From: Lichenicola sp964236105
GTDB lineage: Bacteria > Pseudomonadota > Alphaproteobacteria > Acetobacterales > Acetobacteraceae
Length of the DNA: 64,000 bases
Assembly: GCA_964236105.1 (NCBI GenBank)
Contig: CAXSBC010000008.1
Coordinates: forward strand, 62,001 to 126,000
Reading direction: 5' to 3'
Part shown: piece by piece, positions 1 through 9,314 of the stretch
Numbering within the stretch: the stretch's first letter is position 1
How the letters are laid out: each line of letters begins with the position of its first letter
The notes under the pieces: model-generated
What the model saw: only the letters and a program-made list of their open reading frames with translations
What the model was told of the DNA's origin: nothing
Database searches by the model: none
Position numbers and translations under genes: made by a program

Positions 1-527
1 CGCTGGGCAGCGTCGCGATCGCGGAGCCGACGATCGATTTCGTCGATGCCTTTGCAGGGCTGGCGGTCAGCGCCGGCCTGGCCGAGCCCGGTGGTCCTCC
101 CTTCAACCCGTTCGCCAGCGAGGTGGCCTTCCTGCTCGGCGCCTACGTGCTGGAGGATGTCTGCGTCACGGCGCTTGCCGGCGCGGCAGCCCTGCTGACG
201 ATACCGAACAACATCGCCTATGCCGCCAGCCTGCTTGGCGCCGAGGGTGGCCAGGCCGGCGCGATCCGCGGCTATCTGGCAGAAATCGGCGCAGGTGCTG
301 CGACCAACGCGATCTCGCTGCTGCGGGCGACGCTGAGCGGCACCTTCGACAACGGCACCGATGCCGACGGCAACCCGTTCAACTTCACGAACGTGGATTA
401 CAATGGGCTGGTGGCACGCCGCACAACCAGCCAGGTGCTCTCGATCGCGTATTCCAATAATGCCGTAGGCACCAACAAGGGCGGCTTCTTCCCGAGTGGC
501 GTGAACGGCACCATCACCACGGTCTGA
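1..527 (+). CDS. Ferritin-like domain protein (desiccation-related type), 5' truncated
   Basis: The 3' part of a gene whose start lies before the window; the frame is open from base 3. About 174 residues are visible. The helical, alanine-rich middle and the C-terminal pattern (FNFTNVDYNGLVARRT, then GGFFPSGVNG close to the end) resemble the ferritin-like family PF13668, found in plant desiccation-related Pcc13-62 proteins and in many bacterial exported proteins. No biochemical role is established for most members. The N-terminus, where a signal peptide would be, is missing. A rho-independent terminator follows 18 bases after the stop, so this is the last gene of its transcript. The family call is from sequence feel, not a search. 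Confidence 0.7.
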   Translation, partial: LGSVAIAEPTIDFVDAFAGLAVSAGLAEPGGPPFNPFASEVAFLLGAYVLEDVCVTALAGAAALLTIPNNIAYAASLLGAEGGQAGAIRGYLAEIGAGAATNAISLLRATLSGTFDNGTDADGNPFNFTNVDYNGLVARRTTSQVLSIAYSNNAVGTNKGGFFPSGVNGTITTV

Positions 528-545
528 TCTTCAGACCGTCTGCCG

Positions 546-586
546 GGCCCGTCGGTTCCTTTTCCGGGAACTGGCGGGCCTTTTTT
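546..586 (+). terminator. Rho-independent terminator after the ferritin-like gene
   Basis: An imperfect GC stem of about 14 bp (GGCCCG...GTTCC pairing with GGAAC...CGGGCC) is followed directly by six T at 581-586. The stop codon of the upstream gene is at 525-527. It also separates that gene from the convergent giant glycosyltransferase gene ending at 593. Confidence 0.85.
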
Positions 587-592
587 CTGATC

Positions 593-3500
593 TCAATCCC
601 CGAACCGCCGTTCCTGGATCAAGCCGTCGACCAGCCCCAGCAGGCGTCGCGCCGTATCCGGCCACTGGCGCGCTGCGGTCCAGGCCTGTGCCGCCGTCGC
701 AACCGTCGTGCGCAGCGAGGCGTCGCGCAGCAGACGATCGAGACCGCACTCGATGTCGGGGACAGCGATGCTGTCGAAGCGGAACACCGCGTCGCCCAGC
801 TCCTCGAACAGCGCGATCGGGGTGACGGCGACCGCGACGCCGGTGTTGAGCGCGCCGCGGACGGCGCCGCTGGCTGCCTCCCGCGATGGCCGATAGGGCA
901 GCACCACCAGGTCGCAAGCGGCCAGCCGCTGAAGCGATTCGCCGTGCTCCAGGAACTCGGTACGGAACTCGATGCTGGCCGCGATCCCCAGCCGGTCTGC
1001 CAGCGCACGGCATCGATCGATCTCGTGGCGCGATTCGGGCGCGTCATAGGCGGCGTTCATCAGCAGCAGGCGAAGATGGGGCCAGCGCGGACGCAGTCGG
1101 GCGACCGCCTCGATCAGTGCATCGATACCCTTGCCTGGCAGGAAGAAGCCGTAACAGCCGATGAGTGGCCCGGGTGCCTCCTCCGGCTGCCAGGTCCGTG
1201 CCGGCCGGCTGGGCAGCGACGGCCCGACCGCATGCGGCAGCAGCATCACGTTCCGGGCCAGCCCGAGCCTGCCCAGCCGATCCTGGTCGGCCACCGTGTG
1301 CACCAGCAGCCGGTCCAGTCGCGACAGCCCTTCCAGGACGGAAGTGCGATCGAGTTCCGGCAGCTCCAGAAGCTCAAGGGTGTTGTGCAGCGTCGCCACC
1401 AGGACGCGGCCCTGCAGCGCCGGGTGCAGCGCCAGCTCGGCCAGCACGGGAAACGAGAGCAATCCGGGCTGGTGCTGCACCAGCACCGCCTCCGGATCGT
1501 CGGCTGCGATGGCGGCTGCCAGCGGCGCCACGGTGCGGGCCTCGCCGACGTGCCAGCAGGGCCAGAAGGACTGGTCGATGCCGGATGGGTCGGCCGGGGT
1601 GCGCCGATCGCACAGCACGCGGATGCGGCGGCGCGAGGCCTCGTCGCCGAGCCCGCTCAGCAGGTGCCGGGAGTATTCGGCGATGCCGCAGCGCAGGTTC
1701 CAGGTCGAGACCCAGGCGATCCGCGCCGGCGGCGAGGGCGGCTCGGACAGCAGCGCGACGGCGAGGCGGGCATAGGCGTCGGCCAGCCCGGCTGGCGTCG
1801 GCACGAGCGGCGGCGGCGGCAGCGTCCGCGCGGATGCCGCCGCCGCGTCGCGCAGGGCGGCAACCAGATCGTCGCGGTCCGGCTCCAGCCACATCGAGCC
1901 TGGAGCGGCGACGTGGCTGCCGGAGGGCACCGGGCGGCAGCGCAACGAACGAACTCCCGGCAGCGGACCGTCGTCGTCGGCACAGAAATCCATGTGGCCG
2001 CCGGCGCCGGTCACGATCAGCCCGAGGCCGGCGGCGAGCGCCTCCGCGGCCGGCAGGTTGTAGCCTTCGCCGCGGCTTGGCAGCACCATGGTATCGGCGT
2101 CGGCATAGAGGCCGAGCAGGGCGGCGTCGTCGAGGTCGCGGTCGATCAGCTCGACCGGGGCCAGGCCCGGATCGGCGTCCCGCAGCGCCTGCAGCAAGGC
2201 GGCGACCTCGTTGTGCGGATTGGGGAAGCCCTTGATCACCAGCCGCACCGGGTCGCCGGCGCGGAAGGCGGCGGCCCATGCGGCCAGCAGCACGTCGATG
2301 CCCTTGCGCGGGAAGCAGGACGAGACGTGCAGGAAGCGGTGCAGGGGCGCCGGTCCCGCCGCGGGCCAGGCGGAGCGGCTCGCGCGGAGCGCCAGGAACG
2401 GCTCCAGCCGCATGGCCGGGGGGATCACCCGGACCGGGATCGCGAGTCCGGAGTCCAGCAACGCCCGCTGCACGAAGCGGGTGGGTGCCACCACGGCGTG
2501 GAAGTTCGCGTTCAACGTGGCGATCGTCGTCGCCGGCAGCAGGCTCTCCTCCCAGAACAGCAGCGCAACCGCGACGTCGCCCGGACGCGGCGGCACATGC
2601 ACCGGATAGTGCTGGCTGATCACCAGCTCCGGCCCGGTCGGGTGCGGCGGTCGCCGCGCCAGCGCTGCAATCGCGTCGGCCTGGGCGACAGGGACGCCGG
2701 ACAGGTCGAAGGTGGCGGCTCCCTCCACCGGCAGCAGCCGCACCCGACCGGGCCGGGCTGTCTCGAGCGCCAGCGTCAGGTCGCGGTTGATGGCGGCCAA
2801 GCTGTAGCTGCCGTTGACGTGGCCGGTGACCGAGAACCGCAGGTTGGCGTCGAGCCGAGCCCCGAGGCCGGGCTCGTCGGGCAACGCGGCGCCGGCCCGC
2901 AGCAGCGCCTCGCCCAACACGGCGCGCTGCCGGCCCAGCGCGAACGTGGCGAGTCGCTCGGCGCCGCGGGCGCGCAGCGCAGCGCGGGCGGCCGGGTCTT
3001 GCGCCAGCTCCAGCATCGCTGCCGCCACCACCGCTGGAGCCGCATCGTCGTCGAGCAGCCGCCCAGCGCCTGCGAGCGTGTAGGGAACGGCGCCGCTGGC
3101 GAGCGCCAGCACCGGCACGTCGTGCGCCATCGCCTCCACCAGCGGCACGCCGAAGCCCTCGTGCCGGCTCAGCGAAACGTAGAGGTCGGCCTCGGCGTAG
3201 CAGCGGTCGAGCGCGTCGTCGTCGATGCCGCCGGTAAGCCGCACGTGCGCGTCCAGGTCCAGCTCGGCGACGTCGCGGCGCAGCCCCTGCAGGAATGGAT
3301 CGGCATCGCCGTCGTCGCGGCCGACCAGCACCAGCCGCGATGGCCGGTCATGGCGGGCGCGGAAGGCGGCGTAGGCGCGCACCAGCTCGCGCTGGCCCTT
3401 GGCGGCGTTGATGCGGCCGACGAACAGCAGGGTGAACATGTGCTCGTCATCCGCCGCCACGGCGGCGCGGGCGGTGGCGGCGCGGGCGCGCAACCGGTCG

Positions 3501-5272
3501 ATATCGAACAGCAGGGTACAGGTCCGCACCGGGGCCAGTCCGAGCCGGCGCAGCTCGATGGCGTTGTAGTCGCTGTCGGTGAGCGCCGCCCGCACCTGGC
3601 CGCGGCAGGCGGCGAGCTGGGCGCGGCCGAGCTCGGCGTAGTGCGCCAGATAGGGGTGGCGGGCCAGCAGCGCGGTCGGCGTGATGTTGTGGTAGAGCAG
3701 CACCTTGGGGGCAGGCAGCGCCAGCAGCTCCGGGAAGCGGTCGTAGCCCATCGAGTGGCGCAGGATCAGCACGTAGCCGTCGTGGCGCGGAAGCTGCTCC
3801 ATCGGCAGGAGCTCGTGCGCGAGGGCAGCGGGCGGCTTCTCGGTATAGATATCGCTCTCGTAGCCCATCGTGCGAAGCAGCCCGCGGGTCAGCAGCATGG
3901 CGTTGGTGATGGCATCGCCGACCGCGGAGCCGGAGTGGAACTGGTGCACCGCGACGAGCCCGTCGGGACGGATCCCGGCAGCGATCGACGGCGGCGGCAG
4001 GATCGGCAGAGCCGGCAGCCCGGCCGGCGGCTCTGCATCGTCCGGTTCGGGCGCCGGCCGGTCGACGGACGCCGTCGGCACGGCCTCCGGCACCGGCGAG
4101 GCCTGTCCGATGGCGTCGGTCGACGAAGGCCGGACCAGCGGACCCGGCGATGCATCGGCCTCGTCGGGCCCGCGCAGGCGCAACACCGTCCAGCGCAGCG
4201 GTGCGGTCAGGCGCCAGGACCGGCTGGTCCGCAGCGCGTCGAAGGCATGGCTCGCCGCCTGGAGGCGCAGGTGCGTCTGCTGCAGCTCGTGCCGCGCCTC
4301 GTGCAGGACGTGCTCGGCCGCCTGGAGGCGCAGGTGCGTCTGCTGCAGCTCGTGCCGTGCCTCGTGCAGCGCCTGGCGCGTGTCGCCCAGGGTCTGGTCG
4401 CGGGCATCGGTATCCCGGTGCGCTTCGGCGACGCTCTCGCGCAGCCGGGCGAACTCGTGTGAGACCCGCTCCGTCAGGCGTTCCTCCCGCTGCGCGCCAT
4501 CGCGCAGCCCGGCTTCCGCCGACCCCAGGGCCGCCCGCAGCGTGCCGAGTTCGAGCTCGGCCGCGCCGAGGCGCCGGATCCAGCCGCTGTCGCCGGCGCG
4601 CAGGAAGTCGTCGAACACGTTGGGCTGGATGCGGAAGGCCGGCGCCAGCTGCTCCAGCCGCTCGCGCGACACGTAGTAGCGGTTGAGCCCGTCGAACCAC
4701 ACGAACACGTAGTCGGCTGCAAGCAGCAGCGGCTCCCAGTCGGCATGGGTTTCCCGCGTCGAGAGCGGCGCCGTCGCCTCGGCCAGCACGATCCAGGGGC
4801 GGAACGCGACCAGATCGGCGCCTTGCAGCACCGCCTGCTCGGCACCCTCGACGTCGATCTTGAGGAAATGGATCTCCGGTGCCGCATGGAGCCGGCAGAT
4901 CTCGGCCAGGGTGCGCACCGCGATGGTGGTCTCTCGCACCGGATAGCTGCCGGCGGCCTCGCGCGCGACCGCGGCGTCGAGGGTGGACAGGCCGGTGCCC
5001 TCGACGGCGAAGAACGGTGCCGTGCCGGACGTGGCACCCAGCGCCAGCTGCAGCGTGATGTCGCGCGGCCGTGCCGCACGCAGACGGGCGGCCTCCTCGA
5101 CGAGCGGCTCGATGTTCACGCCGCTCCAGCCGCGGTCGTAGAAGGCGCGGGTGACGCTGTCGATGTCGGGATGCTGGGCGCCGACATCGATGTAGAAGCC
5201 GCGCTCCACCGCGCCCAGGGCGCGCCAGAGCAGCACGTCCTCGCAGTTCTGCGCATACGAGACGAACGTCAT
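593..5272 (-). CDS. Giant FkbM methyltransferase / triple GT4 glycosyltransferase
   Basis: A protein of about 1559 residues, probably building and capping a surface polysaccharide in the cytoplasm. Domains in order: FkbM-type SAM methyltransferase (about 1-200, with YAQNCEDVLL and FLKIDVEGAE); a coiled coil (about 235-345) containing a tandem duplication; the linker motif SRSWRLTAPLRW; a Pro/Ala-rich spacer; then three GT4-like glycosyltransferase domains (about 440-790, 800-1160, 1180-1550). Each GT shows a nucleotide-sugar binding signature: GRINAAKGQ with EGFGVPLVEAMA; SSCFPRKGIDVLL with EGYNLPAAEALA; GFFLPGKGIDALIEAV with a degenerate SREAASGAV. The start is taken at ATG 5272; a TTG two codons upstream (5278) is possible. 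A second GT4 gene lies 70 bases upstream on the same strand, so the two may be co-transcribed. Exact sugars are unknown. Confidence 0.85.
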   Translation of the reverse strand: MTFVSYAQNCEDVLLWRALGAVERGFYIDVGAQHPDIDSVTRAFYDRGWSGVNIEPLVEEAARLRAARPRDITLQLALGATSGTAPFFAVEGTGLSTLDAAVAREAAGSYPVRETTIAVRTLAEICRLHAAPEIHFLKIDVEGAEQAVLQGADLVAFRPWIVLAEATAPLSTRETHADWEPLLLAADYVFVWFDGLNRYYVSRERLEQLAPAFRIQPNVFDDFLRAGDSGWIRRLGAAELELGTLRAALGSAEAGLRDGAQREERLTERVSHEFARLRESVAEAHRDTDARDQTLGDTRQALHEARHELQQTHLRLQAAEHVLHEARHELQQTHLRLQAASHAFDALRTSRSWRLTAPLRWTVLRLRGPDEADASPGPLVRPSSTDAIGQASPVPEAVPTASVDRPAPEPDDAEPPAGLPALPILPPPSIAAGIRPDGLVAVHQFHSGSAVGDAITNAMLLTRGLLRTMGYESDIYTEKPPAALAHELLPMEQLPRHDGYVLILRHSMGYDRFPELLALPAPKVLLYHNITPTALLARHPYLAHYAELGRAQLAACRGQVRAALTDSDYNAIELRRLGLAPVRTCTLLFDIDRLRARAATARAAVAADDEHMFTLLFVGRINAAKGQRELVRAYAAFRARHDRPSRLVLVGRDDGDADPFLQGLRRDVAELDLDAHVRLTGGIDDDALDRCYAEADLYVSLSRHEGFGVPLVEAMAHDVPVLALASGAVPYTLAGAGRLLDDDAAPAVVAAAMLELAQDPAARAALRARGAERLATFALGRQRAVLGEALLRAGAALPDEPGLGARLDANLRFSVTGHVNGSYSLAAINRDLTLALETARPGRVRLLPVEGAATFDLSGVPVAQADAIAALARRPPHPTGPELVISQHYPVHVPPRPGDVAVALLFWEESLLPATTIATLNANFHAVVAPTRFVQRALLDSGLAIPVRVIPPAMRLEPFLALRASRSAWPAAGPAPLHRFLHVSSCFPRKGIDVLLAAWAAAFRAGDPVRLVIKGFPNPHNEVAALLQALRDADPGLAPVELIDRDLDDAALLGLYADADTMVLPSRGEGYNLPAAEALAAGLGLIVTGAGGHMDFCADDDGPLPGVRSLRCRPVPSGSHVAAPGSMWLEPDRDDLVAALRDAAAASARTLPPPPLVPTPAGLADAYARLAVALLSEPPSPPARIAWVSTWNLRCGIAEYSRHLLSGLGDEASRRRIRVLCDRRTPADPSGIDQSFWPCWHVGEARTVAPLAAAIAADDPEAVLVQHQPGLLSFPVLAELALHPALQGRVLVATLHNTLELLELPELDRTSVLEGLSRLDRLLVHTVADQDRLGRLGLARNVMLLPHAVGPSLPSRPARTWQPEEAPGPLIGCYGFFLPGKGIDALIEAVARLRPRWPHLRLLLMNAAYDAPESRHEIDRCRALADRLGIAASIEFRTEFLEHGESLQRLAACDLVVLPYRPSREAASGAVRGALNTGVAVAVTPIALFEELGDAVFRFDSIAVPDIECGLDRLLRDASLRTTVATAAQAWTAARQWPDTARRLLGLVDGLIQERRFGD
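4257..4369 (-). repeat. 63-bp tandem duplication in the coiled-coil segment
   Basis: Two near-identical copies with a 63-bp period (copy 1 from 4257, copy 2 from 4320). Each encodes a 21-residue heptad block beginning LHEARHELQQTHLRLQAA. The period is a multiple of three and of seven residues, so duplication lengthens the coiled coil without breaking frame or register. Confidence 0.85.
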
Positions 5273-5342
5273 GGGCAATCCCGCACTGCGCTGTCCTTAC
5301 GTGCAGGTTCCGGGCACGGATGCGGTCCGACAGGCCTCGCCG

Positions 5343-6875
5343 TCATGCCAGGTGCGACGTCCGGCCGAGGGGATGGTCTGCCGGCGGGGCGGCGATGGAT
5401 GAACGAGGCCGGCCCTGGTCGATCGCCCGCAGCATGGCGTGCGCGGACTCGTCCCAGCTCACCGGCCTGAACTCCGCCGCCACCCGGGCGGCCCACGCCT
5501 CGGTGTCGTCGGCATCCTCGATGGCGCGGCGGATGACGCGCAGCGCCTGGCTGGCGTTCTCGGGGTCGAAATAGCGCGCCAGCGTGCCGCCTGCCTCCGG
5601 CAGCGCGCTGGCGTCGGAGATGATGCAGGGCCGGCCGAAGCCCAGGCTCTCGGTCACCGGCAGGCCCCAGCCCTCGTAGAAGGACGGAAACACGGTGAAC
5701 AGGCAGCCCTCGTAGAGCCGCTCGAGCTCGCCGTCCTGCGGGTTCTCGATCAGCACCAGCTTGCCGTCGAGATAGTGGGCGTTGCGCAGCTGCTGCATCA
5801 GGTCGTCGACGAGCCAGCCGACCTTGCCGGCGAACACCAGGGTCGGCACCCGCTCGGCCGGCATCTCCTCGAGCAGGCGGCGCCAGACCCGGAACAGCAG
5901 CGCATGGTTCTTGCGCGCCTCGATGGTGGAGACCATCAGCACGTAGGAGCGGGCAGGCGGCAGCCGATCGGTGCGGGCCGTCGCCGGCACGTCGCCCGGC
6001 TGGCCGACCGGACGGCTGAAGCCGGTGCCGACCGGGATCGCCACCGGGGCCGAGCGCAGCGCCAGGCCGGCGCGGGCGGCGAAGCGGATCAGGTCCTGGC
6101 CGGTCGCCTGGCTGATGGTCAGCAGCATGTCGGCCTGCGGCAGCAGCGCGCGCGCCCAGCGGTTGAAGCGCAGCACCAGGTTCTGGTCGCACCATTCCGG
6201 CCGCAGCAGCGGGATGATGTCGTACATCAGCACGGCGATGCGCAGCTGCAGGGTCTCGCGCACCTGCGACACCAGCTCGCCATAGAACGGGTGGAACCAG
6301 GTCGAGCCCAGCACCAGCAGCACGTCGCCGGGCTCCGCGGTATCGGCAAAGGCGGCCACGGTCAGGCCGCCGTCGCCCGGCGCGTCAGGGCCGGCCGGCG
6401 CCGCCCGTCGTGCCGACAAACGCAGCCGGCCGAGACGATCGGCCGCGATGCCGCCCAGCCTGCCGGCAGCCCGCAGGCTCTCGCCCTGCGACTTCACCAG
6501 GCTGACCAGCGGCTGGCGCACGTCGAGCGGGATGCGATACGCGATCCGGCGCGCGAGGCCCGGATTGGCCGCTCCCGCCGCGTCGTCCGCCTCCAAGGCT
6601 GCCGGCGCGCGGGGCCGCGTGCCGCGTCGGCCGGGAACGGCCGGCGGCGCCGCCGTCAGCCGGGCATGCAGCGCGTCGATCTGGGCGAACGGGATCGCCT
6701 GGAAGCTCTGCTGCGACGGCGCGTGGCGGACGAAGCCGACCCGGTCGCGGGTCTCGGGCAGCAGGGCCAGCGACCGGCAGAGCTCGAACTCGATCCGCTG
6801 GATCCCGCTCGGTCGCGTATTGAGGGCGGAATACTGGAACAGGTCCTCGACATCGACCCAGATCCTGTTGGGCAC
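5343..6875 (-). CDS. GT4-family glycosyltransferase
   Basis: A 510-residue cytoplasmic glycosyltransferase. The N-terminus RIWVDVEDLFQYSALNTRPSGIQR is typical of a GT4 subgroup in proteobacterial polysaccharide clusters. The C-terminal half has the family hallmarks MVSTIEARKNHALL, VFAGKVGW and FPSFYEGWGLPVTESL, where the glutamates should contact the donor sugar. The frame stays open to 7223, but GTG 6875 is chosen because a GGGAGAG ribosome site sits four bases upstream and homology begins there. It lies upstream of, and on the same strand as, the giant FkbM/GT4 gene (70-base gap) and diverges from the FkbM methyltransferase starting at 7081. The donor sugar cannot be told from sequence. Confidence 0.85.
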   Translation of the reverse strand: MPNRIWVDVEDLFQYSALNTRPSGIQRIEFELCRSLALLPETRDRVGFVRHAPSQQSFQAIPFAQIDALHARLTAAPPAVPGRRGTRPRAPAALEADDAAGAANPGLARRIAYRIPLDVRQPLVSLVKSQGESLRAAGRLGGIAADRLGRLRLSARRAAPAGPDAPGDGGLTVAAFADTAEPGDVLLVLGSTWFHPFYGELVSQVRETLQLRIAVLMYDIIPLLRPEWCDQNLVLRFNRWARALLPQADMLLTISQATGQDLIRFAARAGLALRSAPVAIPVGTGFSRPVGQPGDVPATARTDRLPPARSYVLMVSTIEARKNHALLFRVWRRLLEEMPAERVPTLVFAGKVGWLVDDLMQQLRNAHYLDGKLVLIENPQDGELERLYEGCLFTVFPSFYEGWGLPVTESLGFGRPCIISDASALPEAGGTLARYFDPENASQALRVIRRAIEDADDTEAWAARVAAEFRPVSWDESAHAMLRAIDQGRPRSSIAAPPADHPLGRTSHLA

Positions 6876-7080
6876 GCTGCTCTCCCGCTCCGGTCCGGAT
6901 CCGGCAGCGGGCCGCCGGGTTCCATGCAGTCCGGCGACGACCAGCACTTTGCGCTCGCTGGTCGGCACTGCCATGATCGGCGACGTCGCGCACCCCGCCA
7001 CATCCGGCCGGGGGATGCGCCATCCGGAGCGATGCGTCAACGTGGCCGTGCTGCAGAACGAGGATGGCGGGACCGGGACG

Positions 7081-8124
7081 ATGCGGAGCACAGCGCGCCC
7101 GCCGCCGGCTGAGCCGTGGAACGGCGCCTTTGCGGAGGTCGCGAACGCGGACGACATCTTCCACTGCTTCCGGCTGCTGCTCGGCCGGCTGCCGAACCGG
7201 GAGGAGTGGCCCGGACACAGCATGCGGGTCGGCGAGCCGCTCGATCAGGTGGTGGCGAGCTACGTGAACTCGCTCGAGTTCTCCAACCGCGCGCTGCAGG
7301 CCTCGACCGCGCTCGGCGCGGTCACGCTGGCGCAGCTGCCGCGGTTCCGGATCTACGTCCAGGACGACGACGCCGCCGTCGGCCGCTACGTGCGCGAGGA
7401 CAACTACGAGACCGACGTCACGGCGGTGTTCGGCCGCCTGCTCCGGCCCGGATCGGGCGTTCTCGATCTGGGCGCCAACATCGGCTACTTCACGATGCTC
7501 TCGGCTGCCCTGGTGGGACCATCCGGCTCGGTGGTCGCGGTTGAGCCGAATCCGGCCAACGCGCGGATGATCGAGGCCAGCCGGCGGGCCAACGGCTTCG
7601 ACACCATCACCGTGGCGCAGGTGGCGGCGGGTCCGGCGCCGGGGCTGCTGGCGCTGCACCGGGCGCATTCCAACGGCACCACCTCGGCGCCCCCGGACGG
7701 GGCGGCGGCCCTGCTCGATGCCGAGACCGTGGGCTGCGTGCGCGCCGATTCGCTGGTGCCGCCGGGACGGCGCATCGACCTGATCAAGGTCGACGTGGAG
7801 GGTGCCGAGTATCTGGCGCTGAGCGGCTGCACCCGGATCATCCGGCGCTGGCGGCCGGCGATCGTCACCGAGTTCAGCCCGTCGCTGATGCCGGGCATCT
7901 CCGGCCTGTCGGGGCCGGCCTATCTCGACTGGCTGCGCGGGCTCGGCTACCGGCTCGGCATCGTGATGCCGGACGGCAGCGTGCGTCCGGCGGACCCGGC
8001 CGCGATCATGGCCGAGCATGCGAGGCGAGGAACCGACCATCTCGACCTGCTGGCCGAGCCGCGCCGACGCCCCGGGCGCCTGCGCGCACGCATCGGCCGG
8101 TTGCTGCGGCGGCGATCGTCATGA
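7081..8124 (+). CDS. FkbM family SAM-dependent methyltransferase
   Basis: About 347 residues. The N-terminal 70 residues (FRLLLGRLPNREEW, then VVASYVNSLEFSNRAL) look like the small helical DUF4214-type module often placed before FkbM domains. The methyltransferase follows, with SAM motif VLDLGANIGYFTML and the FkbM signature IDLIKVDVEGAEYLAL. The C-terminus is arginine-rich. Members O-methylate sugars or polyketides, and the surrounding glycosyltransferases make a sugar the likely substrate here. ATG 7081 is preferred, with a modest GGGA upstream; ATG 7015 is an in-frame alternative. The stop overlaps the next ATG (ATGA), so the small lipoprotein gene downstream is translationally coupled. 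Confidence 0.8.
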   Translation: MRSTARPPPAEPWNGAFAEVANADDIFHCFRLLLGRLPNREEWPGHSMRVGEPLDQVVASYVNSLEFSNRALQASTALGAVTLAQLPRFRIYVQDDDAAVGRYVREDNYETDVTAVFGRLLRPGSGVLDLGANIGYFTMLSAALVGPSGSVVAVEPNPANARMIEASRRANGFDTITVAQVAAGPAPGLLALHRAHSNGTTSAPPDGAAALLDAETVGCVRADSLVPPGRRIDLIKVDVEGAEYLALSGCTRIIRRWRPAIVTEFSPSLMPGISGLSGPAYLDWLRGLGYRLGIVMPDGSVRPADPAAIMAEHARRGTDHLDLLAEPRRRPGRLRARIGRLLRRRSS

Positions 8125-8459
8125 AGCCGGCCGGCCGTCGGCTCCTGCCGCTGCTCGCCCTGGCCCTTGCCCAGGCCGGCTGCGCCGCGCGCGGCTGCGA
8201 CAACCCCTATGTGCTCGCGTTCGTGGATGCCGCCGACCGCAGGGCGGATCTGTCGCATCTCGGACTGGTGCGCGACGGCGATGCCGTGCGGACCGATCCG
8301 GGCATGACGGCGAACACCCGGCGCTGCACGATATGGGAGCGGGTGCGCAATCCGGCCTACGCAACCGCGCCGGATCAGCCGGCGGCGCTGCTGCGGCCGC
8401 AGCACTACACGATCACGCAGATCGACGATGGCTGGCGCGTCGACGGGCTTCCGCCCTGA
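8121..8459 (+). CDS. Small lipoprotein, unknown function
   Basis: 112 residues with a type II signal peptide: basic start KPAGRR, hydrophobic core LLPLLALALAQ, lipobox AGC with the acylated cysteine near residue 21. The mature part is short, with a second early cysteine and no recognised domain. It overlaps the FkbM methyltransferase by four bases, so the two are probably made together, but nothing in the sequence shows a role in glycan modification. It is convergent with the flavin reductase gene. Confidence 0.65.
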   Translation: MKPAGRRLLPLLALALAQAGCAARGCDNPYVLAFVDAADRRADLSHLGLVRDGDAVRTDPGMTANTRRCTIWERVRNPAYATAPDQPAALLRPQHYTITQIDDGWRVDGLPP

Positions 8460-8488
8460 GCGGACCCGTGCAGGCCCGGCTCAGGCGG
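8451..8488. terminator. Hairpin spanning both stop codons of convergent genes
   Basis: CCGCC(C)TGAGC at 8451-8461 pairs with GCTCAGGCGG at 8479-8488 with one bulged base, covering the stop codons of the lipoprotein gene (+) and the flavin reductase gene (-). There is no T tract. It is a plausible bidirectional stop signal. Confidence 0.45.
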
Positions 8489-8972
8489 ACAGGCCGGACA
8501 GCATGTGATAGGCGCGATTGAAATAGACCAGCGCCTCGGCCGGATCGCCGAGGCGGATCTCCTGGATGGCGCAGAAGATCACGCTGTGGGTGCCGACCTC
8601 GACCACGTTGGCGATCGTGCAGTCGAACGAGGCCAGCGCCTGGTCCAGCACCGGAGCACCCGTCACGCCGGTGGTCCAGGAGCCGCTGGTGAAGCGCTCC
8701 TCCATCTCCAGCTTGCCTGCGAACGCGACCGAGATGTCCTTCTGCGCATGCGCCAGCGTGTTGATGCAGATCGGCCCGCCCTGCACGAAGGATGGCCGGG
8801 ACCGCGAGCTGCGGTTGATGCAGGCCAGCAGCGTCGGCGGTTCGTCGGTCACCGAACAGACGGCCGACGCGGTCAGACCATGCCGGCCCTTCTCGTCCTG
8901 CGTGGTGATGACGTTCACCGCGGCCCCCAGCCGGGCCATCGCCTCACGGAAGATCATGGCGTCGATGCTCAT
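8481..8972 (-). CDS. Flavin reductase, RutF/HpaC family
   Basis: 163 residues, the usual size of the NAD(P)H:flavin oxidoreductase component of two-component flavin monooxygenases. The family fold is clear in FREAMARLGAAVNVITT, GLTASAVCSVTDEPPTLL, ICINTLAHAQ and the C-terminal VGTHSVIFCAI...ALVYFNRAYH. It supplies reduced FMN or FAD to a partner oxygenase. Residue pattern is close to both RutF and HpaC, but neither a rut nor an hpa operon is present, so the partner is unknown. ATG 8972 is chosen over earlier in-frame codons because AGGAGA lies seven bases upstream. Confidence 0.85.
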   Translation of the reverse strand: MSIDAMIFREAMARLGAAVNVITTQDEKGRHGLTASAVCSVTDEPPTLLACINRSSRSRPSFVQGGPICINTLAHAQKDISVAFAGKLEMEERFTSGSWTTGVTGAPVLDQALASFDCTIANVVEVGTHSVIFCAIQEIRLGDPAEALVYFNRAYHMLSGLSA

Positions 8973-9314
8973 TCTGCTCTCCTGCGCTGTCGCATCTGCC
9001 GGATGCCTGCTCTGCTCATGGGCGAAGCCGTCAGCGCGATCAAGTGCGCCGGCCGGCCGCGCCATCAGCCGCCTGGCTGGCAGGTTATAGGCCCGAACCC
9101 CCTGTGAACTACATCCCGATCGCCTGCGACCACATGGATCGGCCGGCCGGGAGCACGGTGGCGCTCAGCCGCGGCCACCCTGGGTCTGGCCCGCGCGTGC
9201 CAGTCGGTATCAATCCCTGTCGGCCCGCCTCGCGATCGGGGAGCGCACAGCGAGCTGGCGCGAGCGGCCGGCATGGCCGCCTGAAACTCGATCAGGCGCC
9301 GGCGTTGAGGTTGC
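8973..9314. other. Intergenic region between flavin reductase and cheB
   Basis: About 340 bases upstream of two divergent genes. It must hold the promoter of each, but I see no convincing -35/-10 pair, operator or RNA structure. Confidence 0.4.

Noticed and set aside
944..4462. Very long open frame antisense to the giant FkbM/GT4 gene
   Set aside because: Low-complexity Arg/Gln/Gly-rich translation with no domain; a by-product of high third-position GC on the coding strand.
8481..8972. Flavin reductase named rutF as part of a pyrimidine-degradation operon
   Set aside because: The protein resembles RutF and HpaC about equally and no other rut gene is adjacent, so the specific symbol was withheld.
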